From the IMG/VR virus record IMGVR_UViG_3300037459_000161, positions 1-59,721 of that record: a stretch of DNA of 59,721 nucleotides; one strand, given 5' to 3'. Numbering within the stretch: position 1 is the stretch's first letter; the number at the start of each line of letters is the position of its first letter. The position numbers and the translations under genes are program-made. This stretch comes from a virus. Positions 40,565 to 50,626 of this stretch are shown in pieces. Under the pieces are notes generated by a model that was given only the letters and a program-made list of their open reading frames with translations, ran no database searches and was not told the DNA's origin.

Positions 40565-41805
40565 GTTGTAAGTATATTTATTTTTCCTGTATGATATGCA
40601 TAATCATACAGATTGTTTAAACGTGCTATATCCTCTGCTGTGTCAGAAGATCCATAATAAAGATACACTAAATTTCTAACTGACATAGGATTAACATCAA
40701 CTTCAATTATTTTGCTAGCATTTAATTTCTTTTTATCAAAAAATCCCTGCGAAGCAGTTCTTAAATCAGTCAATTTTTCAATAACATCAGTTGGTGTACC
40801 AGGATCAAGTGCAATTTTTTGAAATTGAATTTCTAAATCTGAAACTGTTGTTACAATTTCATCAACAGTTAAGAAATCTATTATTGCAGCAGCTAAATAT
40901 GCATTAGCTAATGCATTAATTTGAACAGCAGCTTTAAAAACATGATTATTTTGATTTTGTCTTGACGAACTAGGCGTTGAATGATTTGAATCTGGCAATA
41001 AATCATCAAAATCAAACAATTTTTTAAAAGCTTCTAATGTTGCTTCTGCTGTTTGATGTAAAGCACCAATAGTAGAGAAAGAATCTCTAATACTATCTGC
41101 TAAATCTGTCGGTGTAAGAACTAATTGAGAAGCATCAGCAGCAAAATCATTTAAAAACTGGTTATATTTGTTGATTTCATTTGCTAGTTCTGTAACTGGT
41201 TTTACTTTTTCTCTCATTTCATCAATAAAACTATTAACCCTATCTATAGACTTTTTTAATTCACCAGAAAATGTAGGATCAACTTTAAAAAGATCACCAA
41301 AAGCATCTTCAAGGGTTTGCAATGTTAATACAACATGCAATTGCATACCAAAGAATTCATCTTTTTCAACTATTGGTGTTATATTTGTATTTGAAATAGC
41401 AAAAACAATTGTTATTCTACCAATACCAACTTCATTCAAATTTTCTGTGATATTGAATGATTTACATACAATATTTTTAATTGGCCCATACCATGGATGA
41501 ATTAATTCACCAGGACCACTACCATCTTCTAAAGCATCAAGCAATCCATCTCTTATATTTTTATATGATGTAATAATTTTACCTTTTTCAGAAAATCTTG
41601 GAGCAATGATACAATTTAATGAGTATTCTCTTTGTTTCAAACCCATATCTTCAATAAATTGCCTATCAGAATCAGCTATATCATGATGTGCTTGTTTTCT
41701 TCCACCGTCGATACCAGACGATTGAACAAAAAATGGAGCAAGTTTATATGATGCTTCTTCTAATGTTTCAAGCATCGCTAGTAAAACTTCATTTTCAGTT
41801 GACAT
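40561..41805 (-). CDS. DNA circularisation protein/hub component (Mu gpN-like)
   Basis: 414 aa. N-terminal GGRKQAHHDIADSDRQFIEDMGLKQ region matches the gpN DNA-circularisation domain, with helical C-terminal part ending NIT. In Mu, gpN is a tail component near the hub. Confidence 0.75.
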   Translation of the reverse strand: MSTENEVLLAMLETLEEASYKLAPFFVQSSGIDGGRKQAHHDIADSDRQFIEDMGLKQREYSLNCIIAPRFSEKGKIITSYKNIRDGLLDALEDGSGPGELIHPWYGPIKNIVCKSFNITENLNEVGIGRITIVFAISNTNITPIVEKDEFFGMQLHVVLTLQTLEDAFGDLFKVDPTFSGELKKSIDRVNSFIDEMREKVKPVTELANEINKYNQFLNDFAADASQLVLTPTDLADSIRDSFSTIGALHQTAEATLEAFKKLFDFDDLLPDSNHSTPSSSRQNQNNHVFKAAVQINALANAYLAAAIIDFLTVDEIVTTVSDLEIQFQKIALDPGTPTDVIEKLTDLRTASQGFFDKKKLNASKIIEVDVNPMSVRNLVYLYYGSSDTAEDIARLNNLYDYAYHTGKINILTT

Positions 41806-43364
41806 TACGGAAATCCATGAATCATATTAACACCAATATCAGCAGCGTCTGGACCACTAGTTTTAGTTCTAACATTTGCGCTTGTTCCTGGGTTTGCAGT
41901 TAATTCAACAGCAATTCTTGCTTCTGATTTTCTCATGATTTCTGCTTGTCCACTTACACTAAACTTTTTAGCTTTATCACTAAAACCAAACCAACCTTTC
42001 ACTACATTCCAAACCTTAATAACTTTATCCCAATTCATAGCTAAAAATGATCCGAGTGCAGCAACAATAGCTACAATTGCAATCGGCCAACCAACTAAAG
42101 CAGCACCTATGCCAGCAATAATAGAAACACCAGGAGTTATAAAAGCAAGAAATGCACCAATAGTCGCAAATAATGGAGCAATAACTGCTGCTAAACCTAA
42201 AATTACAGCAACAGTTTGTTTGATATAAACATTCCAACTCTTAAACCATACAACCAAAAATCTAATTGTTTTACCAATTGCTTTAATTACTGGTGCAAAA
42301 AAAGATCCAAGTTCTGCTCCAAGTAATGTAATTGCACCCCAAGTTTCTGAAACTGATTGATTAAGTGTTTCCATCTGCAATGCTACAGCTTTATCAAGTA
42401 AACCAGTTCCCATTTTACCAATTGATTTAATTATTTTCTTTACAGATGTATCAGTCAAAGCCATTGCAGCACCAGAAGCTTCAATGCTTGGTATAGCTTT
42501 TTTCAAATGATCTATATTTTTTTCACCCATAATTGCAAGATTTTGAAGTGTTTTAGTCCAACCAATTGTTCTAAGTTCTGAAGCTGTTGTTGCAATTCCA
42601 TATTTTTTCAATAGTGGAATAGCTTCTTTACTTGGCGCAGTAAGTGAATTAATTAAAGCCTTAATACCAGTCATTGATTCTTCTGTTGAAAATGACTGTG
42701 TAAGTTCGGCAGTTGTAGCTAAAAGTTCTTTATATTCAATACCAACAGCACTAGCAGTTTTTGCAACTTTACCAATATTTCTAGCAAGTTTTTCAACATC
42801 TGTTGTACCACCTAATTGTGCTACAAAAAATGCATCTGTTACATCTGTTGCATCTAACATCTGATCTTGATAAGCGTTCATAACTCTAGCAGTACCTAAA
42901 GTTGCAACTGCTAAATTTGAAGCGCCACCAATAGCTAATTCTTGTGCGGCAGTAAAAGCGTTAAATGTTGATTCACTTGCACCTAATGCAGATATAGTAT
43001 CAAATAATGCTTGATTAGCTTCGTCCATTCCAAAACCCATTAACAAGGAATTTTCAGCTAATTCTTTAACTTTCTTTCCATATTTTTTTATACCATCTCC
43101 TTCTACCAATAACGTTAAAACATTTGTAACACCCTTTTCCATATCTCCAAATGCTTTTGCAGATGCAGCAATAGCAGCAGCAGCGGCTAAAGACATATTT
43201 CTTGTAGCAGTTCCAATTGCTTTCATTCTTGATGCTGTTCTTTTCATTGTAGCGTTTACTTTTTTGAAATTCGTTTGCATCAATTTGGTTTTAGAATTAA
43301 TCTTATCAGCAATTCTACTGAATTTATCTTTTGCGTAAAATGACCACCCTACTTGATTCGCCAT
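41805..43364 (-). CDS. tail tape measure protein
   Basis: 519 aa, helical, with TP901-type N-terminal half (TRNMSLAAAAAIAASAKAFGDME) and long hydrophobic stretches around residues 370-440 (AVIAPLFATIGAFLAFITP). Using 0.15 nm per residue the tail would be about 75-80 nm, short for a myovirus. Confidence 0.85.
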   Translation of the reverse strand: MANQVGWSFYAKDKFSRIADKINSKTKLMQTNFKKVNATMKRTASRMKAIGTATRNMSLAAAAAIAASAKAFGDMEKGVTNVLTLLVEGDGIKKYGKKVKELAENSLLMGFGMDEANQALFDTISALGASESTFNAFTAAQELAIGGASNLAVATLGTARVMNAYQDQMLDATDVTDAFFVAQLGGTTDVEKLARNIGKVAKTASAVGIEYKELLATTAELTQSFSTEESMTGIKALINSLTAPSKEAIPLLKKYGIATTASELRTIGWTKTLQNLAIMGEKNIDHLKKAIPSIEASGAAMALTDTSVKKIIKSIGKMGTGLLDKAVALQMETLNQSVSETWGAITLLGAELGSFFAPVIKAIGKTIRFLVVWFKSWNVYIKQTVAVILGLAAVIAPLFATIGAFLAFITPGVSIIAGIGAALVGWPIAIVAIVAALGSFLAMNWDKVIKVWNVVKGWFGFSDKAKKFSVSGQAEIMRKSEARIAVELTANPGTSANVRTKTSGPDAADIGVNMIHGFP

Positions 43365-43481
43365 TTATTTTCTCGATCTCTCTTTAGCAATTCTTTGACA
43401 TTGTTCTTGCAAAATCATAAATTCTGGAATAGGCATATCTCTTAAAGTTTCATAACTAATTGCGCCTTCAAAGTTAACCAT
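43365..43481 (-). CDS. tail assembly protein, frameshift extension (Mu gp42-like)
   Basis: 38 aa ORF whose ATG overlaps the stop of the chaperone gene by one base. The frame is open upstream (EEEYIKGFTNV precedes the ATG) and is -1 relative to the chaperone, with GGGG at 43520-43523 as a slippery stretch. It lies between chaperone and tape measure as expected for the frameshift product. Confidence 0.6.
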   Translation of the reverse strand: MVNFEGAISYETLRDMPIPEFMILQEQCQRIAKERSRK

Positions 43482-44002
43482 TACGTTTGTGAATCCTTTG
43501 ATATATTCTTCTTCGCTTGCCCCAATGAAAACGCTAGTGTGAAATTTACAAGATATTCTCCAAGCATATTTTCAAAATCATCAACACTCATTCTATTAAT
43601 TGTTTCTTTATTCAACTTGATTTCACCATTAATCATTGCAATCCCAGTACCAGCGAATAACAACCTTGCAATATCTAAAGTATCTGCAAGATTTACATTT
43701 CTTGAAATTGCAATTAATTGCATAACATCTGGACCTTTGATATCAGTTGGATCTTTATCTTGAACATTTAATTTTGTTTCAGAGCTATCTTGTTGTTCTT
43801 GCATTGATCGAAAAAAAGCTTGCTTTAATTCGCAACACTCGCGCGCGTGCCTAGAAGTAGGAGCGTGAAGTTCAATATACTTTGCATCATCTTGTGCTGA
43901 TCCATTTGCAAATTTGAATTTAGTTGTAATATCAAAAGTAAATTTTGTCTTGATTTCAGGGACTTCTTCAATTTCATTTAATTCTTCAATTCCATTTTCC
44001 AT
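43481..44002 (-). CDS. tail assembly chaperone (Mu gp41-like)
   Basis: 173 aa, helical, acidic N-terminus. Position between tube and tape measure, and its overlap with a -1 frame ORF, match tail assembly chaperones that bind the tape measure during tail polymerisation. Confidence 0.7.
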   Translation of the reverse strand: MENGIEELNEIEEVPEIKTKFTFDITTKFKFANGSAQDDAKYIELHAPTSRHARECCELKQAFFRSMQEQQDSSETKLNVQDKDPTDIKGPDVMQLIAISRNVNLADTLDIARLLFAGTGIAMINGEIKLNKETINRMSVDDFENMLGEYLVNFTLAFSLGQAKKNISKDSQT

Positions 44003-44019
44003 GACGGGTTTCCTCTTTA

Positions 44020-44409
44020 TTAAATTGCTGAATTGCCCATAAATTCAACATTGATAACACCTTCTGTTGCAATTTCAATTTCTGGATCATTAACCATTGC
44101 CGCTGCTATTACAGTTCTAGTTAAATCACCTTCTGCTGTACTTCCAGCAATACCAACAACATTTTGATTTCCTTTTGATTTCCATCCACGAGCACTTTCT
44201 GCATTTTCTGGTGTAGTATGCAAATCAAACATTACCTTACTTAAAGCAGTTTCAACATCTCTTGAATAAACCTGTTCTGTTTTTCCATTACCAAGAGATG
44301 CAGATCTCATATTTTGTTCGCCAAAACCCTCTGTGAATTTTAGACTATTAGGAACAATTGCAAGAATAATATCATTTACCATTACCGTAGCGTCAGCTAG
44401 TTGAATCAT
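44020..44409 (-). CDS. tail tube protein (Mu gpM-like)
   Basis: 129 aa. Sequence LADATVMVNDIILAIVPNSLKFTEG and VNVEFMGNSAI are typical of the Mu-type tube protein that forms the inner tube below the sheath. Confidence 0.75.
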   Translation of the reverse strand: MIQLADATVMVNDIILAIVPNSLKFTEGFGEQNMRSASLGNGKTEQVYSRDVETALSKVMFDLHTTPENAESARGWKSKGNQNVVGIAGSTAEGDLTRTVIAAAMVNDPEIEIATEGVINVEFMGNSAI

Positions 44410-45972
44410 TTAATCCTCCAATGAGAAAGCAATTTTAATAGTTGCTTGAATAACTCTCAATTGTGTAATAATAGGAAGGAACATCGTAATTGTAACCTTG
44501 CCATTTTCTAGATCTAGAACAATTGTGATGTTCTTTTTGAAATAAACAAATGCATCCTCCCCATCTTGAACCAAAACAAAATTTACACCAGAAAGATCTT
44601 TATAAAGTTGCTCTGTATATTGTATAATAATAACTGCATTTGCCATCTCTCTACCACGAGAAACATTACCAGTTGTTAGTCGAGATTGAGCAAATCGTTT
44701 TTTATAATTATTGAAAAAATATTCTCGACAATTACTTGTTGTATCAACGTAATTCAAGAAACTAAATGTAGCATCTACATTTGAAGCAGCATCAGTTTTA
44801 TACGTTGTTACAACTTCACCAACTAGTGCATTCGTTCCAGTAATATTTCCACCCATTACTGAAATACCAGAAGCTTGTAGAGTACCAATTTGAACAGCAG
44901 TGAAACCCCTACCAGAAGCAACTACAGGAAGTTGAGGGATTATTGTGTTGAAATAAGGTAGTGACGCTAAAGCGGGTCCACCAAATTGATCCAAAGAAGC
45001 AGCACTTGTTAAATACTGTGCAATAGCAGCACCCTCTGTTAGTCGCAAAGAACGAACTGCTGCAAAGTAAGCACATTTGATATATGATGCTTCATTTTGT
45101 GATGGTCCTTCATAATTTGCTTCGCTAATAATTTTATCACCAAATAAAACCAAGCTTTCAGAATTTTCTGCATCTCCATCTGTAATCAAAGCAGAATGTG
45201 TATCAACATTCATACAAAAACCAACACCATCTTTGATATCATTTGCAATATTAAATCTAGGATCTAAAAACAAAAGCAAAGTATCAAGTTGTGTAGCACT
45301 ACCATAAGGCCAAAGAACAGTTTGATATCTTTCTGTTGCAACCGCTAACGTAGCTGTTAAAACAGGATCAACAGAACCAGCAACAGTTTCTGCAACCAAG
45401 AAACTAGTTACACCAGCAATTGTACCACTAACTTCAAAACCATGTGAATTAGCAACTGTACCATCATTATCTGCTGTAAAAGTAACTACACCAGCAACAT
45501 TTGAAGCTGTAAATGGATTATCAAGATCCAAATTAACCTTTGCAACAATTGCTGCTGCAATTACAGTTTCGCTATCTCCATCAGCAACAGCAATTTCATA
45601 ACGGTGCAACTTTTCAGAACCAGCAACAACAACTAGTGTACCAGCTTCGGTTGCTGTAGCTACAACTGTAATTGTAACTAGTCGCGGAACACCAGAACCA
45701 TCATCATCAAGTGGAATTGCATCAATTTGAACAAGTGGATTAATTTTTCTAAATGCTCTAATCGCACCAGCAAGTTGAGAGTTTACTCCAAACAAACCAT
45801 CTTCAGGAGAACCAGAACTTAGAATATTAGTTTCAAGTAAATCTACAGTAGCAGTACCAGCAGTGACTTTTTGCCCTATGATTAAAGCCTTTTGTGCTTT
45901 ATTGCTGACTTCTCTATCTGCATTCGCCAGCGTAATAGACACATCAGGTTGTTTGATTATTGTTTGTGCCAT
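44410..45972 (-). CDS. tail sheath protein (Mu gpL-like)
   Basis: 520 aa. N-terminal KQPDVSITLANADREVSNKAQKALIIG and the later VTTYKTDA, FNNYKKRF match the Mu gpL contractile sheath. Contraction drives the tube through the envelope. Adjacent to the tube gene. Confidence 0.85.
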   Translation of the reverse strand: MAQTIIKQPDVSITLANADREVSNKAQKALIIGQKVTAGTATVDLLETNILSSGSPEDGLFGVNSQLAGAIRAFRKINPLVQIDAIPLDDDGSGVPRLVTITVVATATEAGTLVVVAGSEKLHRYEIAVADGDSETVIAAAIVAKVNLDLDNPFTASNVAGVVTFTADNDGTVANSHGFEVSGTIAGVTSFLVAETVAGSVDPVLTATLAVATERYQTVLWPYGSATQLDTLLLFLDPRFNIANDIKDGVGFCMNVDTHSALITDGDAENSESLVLFGDKIISEANYEGPSQNEASYIKCAYFAAVRSLRLTEGAAIAQYLTSAASLDQFGGPALASLPYFNTIIPQLPVVASGRGFTAVQIGTLQASGISVMGGNITGTNALVGEVVTTYKTDAASNVDATFSFLNYVDTTSNCREYFFNNYKKRFAQSRLTTGNVSRGREMANAVIIIQYTEQLYKDLSGVNFVLVQDGEDAFVYFKKNITIVLDLENGKVTITMFLPIITQLRVIQATIKIAFSLED

Positions 45973-46214
45973 TATTCTTTCTCCTCATTACGACTACACC
46001 TATCAAAAGAATCAATTTGTTTTTCTCTAATAGGTTTAGTCTTTTGTTTTGGTGCTGGCGAACCAACTATTTCACAGCAACCATCAATCTTTGCATCGTT
46101 TAAACGGTCTTGCCAGAAGAAATCGACGGGTGTTCCTTTTTCATCTGTTACTACATTTACAACTTGCCCCTCAACATAGGGAGGCATTTTTCTATTTACT
46201 TTAATTTGAATCAT
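45972..46214 (-). CDS. small tail-region protein (Mu gp38-like position)
   Basis: 80 aa, beta-rich N-terminus (PPYVEGQVVNVVTDEKGTP) with a one-base overlap to the sheath. Position matches Mu gp38; homology not established. Confidence 0.5.
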   Translation of the reverse strand: MIQIKVNRKMPPYVEGQVVNVVTDEKGTPVDFFWQDRLNDAKIDGCCEIVGSPAPKQKTKPIREKQIDSFDRCSRNEEKE

Positions 46215-46226
46215 TTTTATTACTCC

Positions 46227-47318
46227 CTATAATGAGGTATCATCTAAATCAACTGTACCACTCATGAAATTAACTTGTGTTCCAAAATCAAGAAACAATT
46301 TAAAATCAATATCATTAAGCCTTACATCTAAATCATGACCAACTGTATCTTCTTCATAAATATCAGTCATTTGTTCAAACGCAAATTCATGAACATACAA
46401 AGAACCATTATAATTATATAGGCTATGACCAGTAAAACTAACTGGATTCAATTGGCTAGCATACAAACCAGTATCAAATTTAGTAAATAGTAAAGATCTA
46501 AAAAGTGGTCTAGAAATATCATGAATTACGTCTCTAGCTTTTCTAGCTGCAATTTCAGTTTCTGCCGGTACAAATATATATACAGCAAAAGTTTCTATAA
46601 CTTGTTGACGATAATTTGAATTTTTAGTTTGTATAGAAATTGCATCTGTTTCATGTGTTCTAGCAACTGAAGCAACAGTACCACCCATAACAACTACAGC
46701 CCAAAGATCATCTGTTTTTTGTTTTGTATATGCTTTCATTGCTATTTCAATTTCAATTGCTGTACTTATTCTTGGTTTTGTTCTAGCAATAATTGTTCCT
46801 TCTGGATCTCCAAGTGTTGTAACTGTATGAATAAAATTAAAACTTGAATCACTTAAAATTTCAGAAACAGGATAAGTTGAATTATAAGTATTCAAATCGC
46901 CGTGTGCATCTCTTAAAACTGGTGAACCTGTTGCATTTGTGGGGCCAGAATCTGTCATTGTAAAAGTAATTGTTTTTCTATTGTCAATGTTTAAACGAGT
47001 AAATGTTCCATTAAATTCAGCTTCCGTTGCACCAGCGATTCTAATTGTTGTAGCAATACTATTTGATAAATCATGATTAATTGCACAAATTAATGTACCT
47101 ATCGCGCCCGCGCGCGTAAGAGAATTAATTACAATCGGAACATCACTAGCAGTAAAAGCAACTGCTTCATTTATCTTTAAACCATGTTTTTCTTTGCATT
47201 GCACAGTAATAACTGTTCCACTTCTAATCATAGATTCAACATTAATATCATTAGTAAATTTATCAGTTAGTTGTGGAAGCAAAGTAAACATTTGATTTAC
47301 GATATCAGAGGCTTTCAT
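46227..47318 (-). CDS. tail protein with inserted Ig-like domain
   Basis: 363 aa. N-terminal and C-terminal parts resemble a tail-completion protein; between them sits the same Ig-like insert as in gp47-like protein (SLTRAGAIGTL ... NATGSPVL, about residues 60-130). Position upstream of the sheath fits a tail terminator or neck protein. Confidence 0.5.
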   Translation of the reverse strand: MKASDIVNQMFTLLPQLTDKFTNDINVESMIRSGTVITVQCKEKHGLKINEAVAFTASDVPIVINSLTRAGAIGTLICAINHDLSNSIATTIRIAGATEAEFNGTFTRLNIDNRKTITFTMTDSGPTNATGSPVLRDAHGDLNTYNSTYPVSEILSDSSFNFIHTVTTLGDPEGTIIARTKPRISTAIEIEIAMKAYTKQKTDDLWAVVVMGGTVASVARTHETDAISIQTKNSNYRQQVIETFAVYIFVPAETEIAARKARDVIHDISRPLFRSLLFTKFDTGLYASQLNPVSFTGHSLYNYNGSLYVHEFAFEQMTDIYEEDTVGHDLDVRLNDIDFKLFLDFGTQVNFMSGTVDLDDTSL

Positions 47319-47800
47319 TACAATCTCTTGAATTCAATTTTTAATTTTGACATAAACATAGAAGCTTCTTTTTCTTTAGTAGCTTTTATTGCATTTTCAA
47401 TACTAGGTCTTGCTGCAACTTTTCTTTTTGTACTTCCTTCTTCTACTGTCAAGCTATAATCAGGATCTTTTTTAATTGCAAAACCATAACCAAAATCCAT
47501 TCTTGACGAACCATGAACTTTGAAACTAGTTGCTGCTCTTAATCTACCAGTAAGATTTGCGTGAGTTTCGCCAGGAGCAGAAGCAATATGTTTAATAATT
47601 CTACCTCTAACGCGAATGTAATATGTTTTACCTGCTTTTGGTTTTCTTGCCATTTCTTTTCTAGCTTGAAGTTCCATTGTCTTACCAAGTAAAAACCAAG
47701 ATTGTCTAATCGCTCGTCTAGTTTTGAAACGCATTTTACTTATCTTTTTAAACTCTTTAGAATTTCTAATATCAGCTTCAAAACCAATAATTCCACTCAT
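47318..47800 (-). CDS. HK97 gp10/Mu gpG-like neck or tail-completion protein
   Basis: 160 aa, basic N-terminal half (FKKISKMRFKTRRAIRQSW, GRIIKHIASAPGE) with RVRGRIIKHI and GLRAATSFKV beta segments. Matches the gp10/G family connecting capsid and tail. Confidence 0.6.
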   Translation of the reverse strand: MSGIIGFEADIRNSKEFKKISKMRFKTRRAIRQSWFLLGKTMELQARKEMARKPKAGKTYYIRVRGRIIKHIASAPGETHANLTGRLRAATSFKVHGSSRMDFGYGFAIKKDPDYSLTVEEGSTKRKVAARPSIENAIKATKEKEASMFMSKLKIEFKRL

Positions 47801-48180
47801 ACCTGTGATGCTCCGAGATCTTTATCACCCTTATCTACGCATCTCAAAATCATGAAATTATTTTCTTCATTCCAATTTTCTACATCAACAATTTTCAAAT
47901 TTCTATTTTTTAATTCAACCCACGTTTCAGAAGTTACAGTTGATTTATATCTAATTACAATTTCGTGTGTCAAAGAAATATCACTTCCAATTCCTTTGAA
48001 AAACATTTTTCCACCAGCCGTATTCACTTGAGCCCAAATTTCTTCACCTTTAAAATCTTCTGTAAAATCAACACCATTAAATATAGGTGGTGTTAATGTT
48101 CTAACATGCAAAATAATTCTATCTTGCATATTCCCAAGTTCGGGTTCTTTTCTTATACGTTTAAACGATTCCTTAATCAC
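47797..48180 (-). CDS. head-tail adaptor protein
   Basis: 127 aa, ATGA overlap at its end. Composition and position (after connector proteins) fit a head-closure protein: EIWAQVNTAGGKMFFKG and HEIVIRYKS resemble SPP1 gp16-like adaptors. Confidence 0.55.
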   Translation of the reverse strand: MIKESFKRIRKEPELGNMQDRIILHVRTLTPPIFNGVDFTEDFKGEEIWAQVNTAGGKMFFKGIGSDISLTHEIVIRYKSTVTSETWVELKNRNLKIVDVENWNEENNFMILRCVDKGDKDLGASQV

Positions 48181-48745
48181 ACAAACTACCTTTGATTGTA
48201 TAGCAAAGAACGTCTGTTGAAATTAGACCAACACCACCATTCATAATTACTTCAACATCAATATCAAGTTCATCTCTAGATCTAACATCTAAATGTGCAG
48301 CTTGATTATTTAATAATGTTCCTTTATAACCCCAATCTCTTTTATCAATATTTGCAGTTCCAAATTCATCCATCGTAACCAAGACACCTAAAATTGCTCT
48401 TACTCTATTCCCTTTAGCAGCACTATCGGTAATTGAATCTGCAATTGTGATAGTACCTGCAACTGTGTCAACTGCATTAACATTAGAAGGTGGGTGAATT
48501 GTTCCATCGTCTAATGTTACTTCTACATCATAACCTGTAACAAACAAACCAGTATTAGTTACACTTAAAATTGTTTGTCCACTAGCTTCTAATACAGAAA
48601 TTGATTCATCAATACTTGGATCATAAACTTTAAAAGAACAACTTGCACCGGCAGCATCATTCAAGACAACTCGATTTTCAGGATCAATAGGAGAAATAGC
48701 AAAAATTGTTTCGTCAGAATTTCTCTTGATTATCATTCTATCCAT
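48173..48745 (-). CDS. structural protein, beta-rich
   Basis: 190 aa, beta-rich (DVEVTLDDGTIHPPSN, GTITIADSITD). Part of the head/neck cluster by position. No specific family. Confidence 0.45.
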   Translation of the reverse strand: MDRMIIKRNSDETIFAISPIDPENRVVLNDAAGASCSFKVYDPSIDESISVLEASGQTILSVTNTGLFVTGYDVEVTLDDGTIHPPSNVNAVDTVAGTITIADSITDSAAKGNRVRAILGVLVTMDEFGTANIDKRDWGYKGTLLNNQAAHLDVRSRDELDIDVEVIMNGGVGLISTDVLCYTIKGSLCD

Positions 48746-49521
48746 CAGTGAATCCCCGGCGAAACAATAATAGACGGTTTTGATTCAATGTCTACATCAA
48801 TAGATTTAGAACCTTCAGCACTAAATAAAATTGAAGGTGTTGATTTAATGTCTGCAAGTATTGATTTCCTACTACCAAAATCTACATAAACTGCATTTGA
48901 AGTTTTTGTTTTAAAATCAAGTGCAGTTTGCGCAGGAGGGTTACCAGGAATTACATCAACAGTAATTTCTGGAGTTTGCGTATAAAATTCTAATGGGTCA
49001 TTGCCAGTAAGATAAATTCTAAATTTCAATCTATCATCCTGAACCAAAGTAGGATCTATAATTTTAATTGAAAATTCAAGTTCAACTTCTGTTGCTAACT
49101 GAAAAGTAATATTGCCAGTAGTTGCTGGCACAGATTCCATTTGTCCAGTATTAGATGCAACATAAACTCCATCACCAAGCCTACCAAAAAAATCTGTAGT
49201 TGGATCATGATGAACTAAAACTCTATTCTCAGTTAATCTTGCAAGAGCACTCAATGCAGTAACACCAATATAACTTCCATCATTAAAAGATCGCCTAAGT
49301 GCAAAATCTTTTGTAGTACTTCCAGCACCCAACCATTGAATCAAAAATCTTAATCTAAGACCTCTAACGTCACCAATAAAACCAGGACCAGAAGCAGACC
49401 AATTAAAATTTTGATTTAAATTATTAATCCAAAAAGTGTTATTGTGTTCTGGAGCCCAAAAATATTTTGCACGCCAACGAAGTTGACGAAAATTATCTCC
49501 TGGTTGACCTACGATCATCAT
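48745..49521 (-). CDS. structural protein with C-terminal repeats
   Basis: 258 aa, beta-rich virion-like protein. The C-terminus has three imperfect repeats of the type KSI.xDI.S.PSI. Could be a head or neck fibre. No family recognised. Confidence 0.5.
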   Translation of the reverse strand: MMIVGQPGDNFRQLRWRAKYFWAPEHNNTFWINNLNQNFNWSASGPGFIGDVRGLRLRFLIQWLGAGSTTKDFALRRSFNDGSYIGVTALSALARLTENRVLVHHDPTTDFFGRLGDGVYVASNTGQMESVPATTGNITFQLATEVELEFSIKIIDPTLVQDDRLKFRIYLTGNDPLEFYTQTPEITVDVIPGNPPAQTALDFKTKTSNAVYVDFGSRKSILADIKSTPSILFSAEGSKSIDVDIESKPSIIVSPGIH

Positions 49522-50063
49522 GATATGCTACCGCTATTCAAAGATTCCCTAATTGCATTTTCTAAATCTGTAGTTCTAATATCAGTTGCAAAATTATATT
49601 GCCTTCCCATTTCAACAATTTTTTCCATTATCAATCTAAAATCACCAGTTGAAGAAGCAACTAAAATTTGTCCTCTCATTTGTTCAAAACTTACGCGTGC
49701 GCCATAAAAACGATTATCATCTCTTTGTTTATCCCAAGTAAATTGGAACCTACTGTTAGTAATCTCGCGCGCGTAGAACGCAACAAAATCCATATCAGCA
49801 TCTAAACGCTGTTGAACAGTCCGCTCAGTTGCCCCCTTGAATACTGCTGTACTAACTTCATAAACATAAATATCTTCATCAGTAAGAATGGCAGTACTAT
49901 TTGGGCCATCTGTCCAATTGATTCCTTGAACATGTAATTTTTCAAGGTTCCAAGGAAAATCATCTGTTTCCGACCATTCCCAATTTTTAATTTCATCTGC
50001 ATAATAAATTGTAAAAGGAGGCACTCTATCCATTTCTGTTTGTGTTCTTTGTCTACCCATCAT
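49518..50063 (-). CDS. structural/connector-region protein
   Basis: 181 aa, located between the head-tail connector and decoration genes. Aromatic-rich N-terminus (WEWSETDDFPWNLEKL). No specific family; coupled by 4-nt overlaps. Confidence 0.45.
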   Translation of the reverse strand: MMGRQRTQTEMDRVPPFTIYYADEIKNWEWSETDDFPWNLEKLHVQGINWTDGPNSTAILTDEDIYVYEVSTAVFKGATERTVQQRLDADMDFVAFYAREITNSRFQFTWDKQRDDNRFYGARVSFEQMRGQILVASSTGDFRLIMEKIVEMGRQYNFATDIRTTDLENAIRESLNSGSIS

Positions 50064-50626
50064 ACTCTCACAATTCTATTTTGATTATAGAAAAAAGCAG
50101 CACCAGATTTTTTCGCTGCATCTTCAGTAGTAATGTCACCACGATTTTGATAAAGATATGCAATATGTTTTAGCATAGCTAATTTATATCCATCAATTTT
50201 TTCTGGGATTTTAGTTACAAATACAATTTCAATTGTTGCTTCTTTAACTTTGTCATCACCATCAGTCGGCCAAGATTTATCATCTTTCAATAAAATTTCA
50301 CTAAATTGCGTACCTATTTTCAAGTAATAAGTTGTAGAAATAATTGTTGTTAATACAGTTGCAAGTGTATATTGAACAGTAGTAACAGAGGCTACACGAG
50401 ATTTTTTTAAACAAATTCTAGTTTCAAAAGAATCAAGAAAAAGTTTCCATGTGCGCGCGCGTAAGTCTACTCCCATGTAGCCTTCTGCATACTGTTGAAC
50501 AGCAGAAATCATAAGTTGAATTAAACCATTATCCTCATCAGGTGGATCTTTCAAATAAGGTTTAACTTCCTTTGTAAGATCCAAAGCAAGATCGCCAGTA
50601 GTTACGATTTCATACCGTGTTGACAT
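50060..50626 (-). CDS. head-tail connector (phage gp6-like)
   Basis: 188 aa. YLKDPPDEDNGLIQLMISAVQQYAEGYMGVDL followed by RTWKLFLDSFETRICLKKSRVAS matches the gp6/gp8-type connector forming a ring under the portal. Confidence 0.7.
   Translation of the reverse strand: MSTRYEIVTTGDLALDLTKEVKPYLKDPPDEDNGLIQLMISAVQQYAEGYMGVDLRARTWKLFLDSFETRICLKKSRVASVTTVQYTLATVLTTIISTTYYLKIGTQFSEILLKDDKSWPTDGDDKVKEATIEIVFVTKIPEKIDGYKLAMLKHIAYLYQNRGDITTEDAAKKSGAAFFYNQNRIVRV

Noticed and set aside
41168-42237. Plus-strand ORFs in the tail region
   Set aside because: Shadows of gpN-like and tape measure genes, repetitive Ser/Phe-rich translation.
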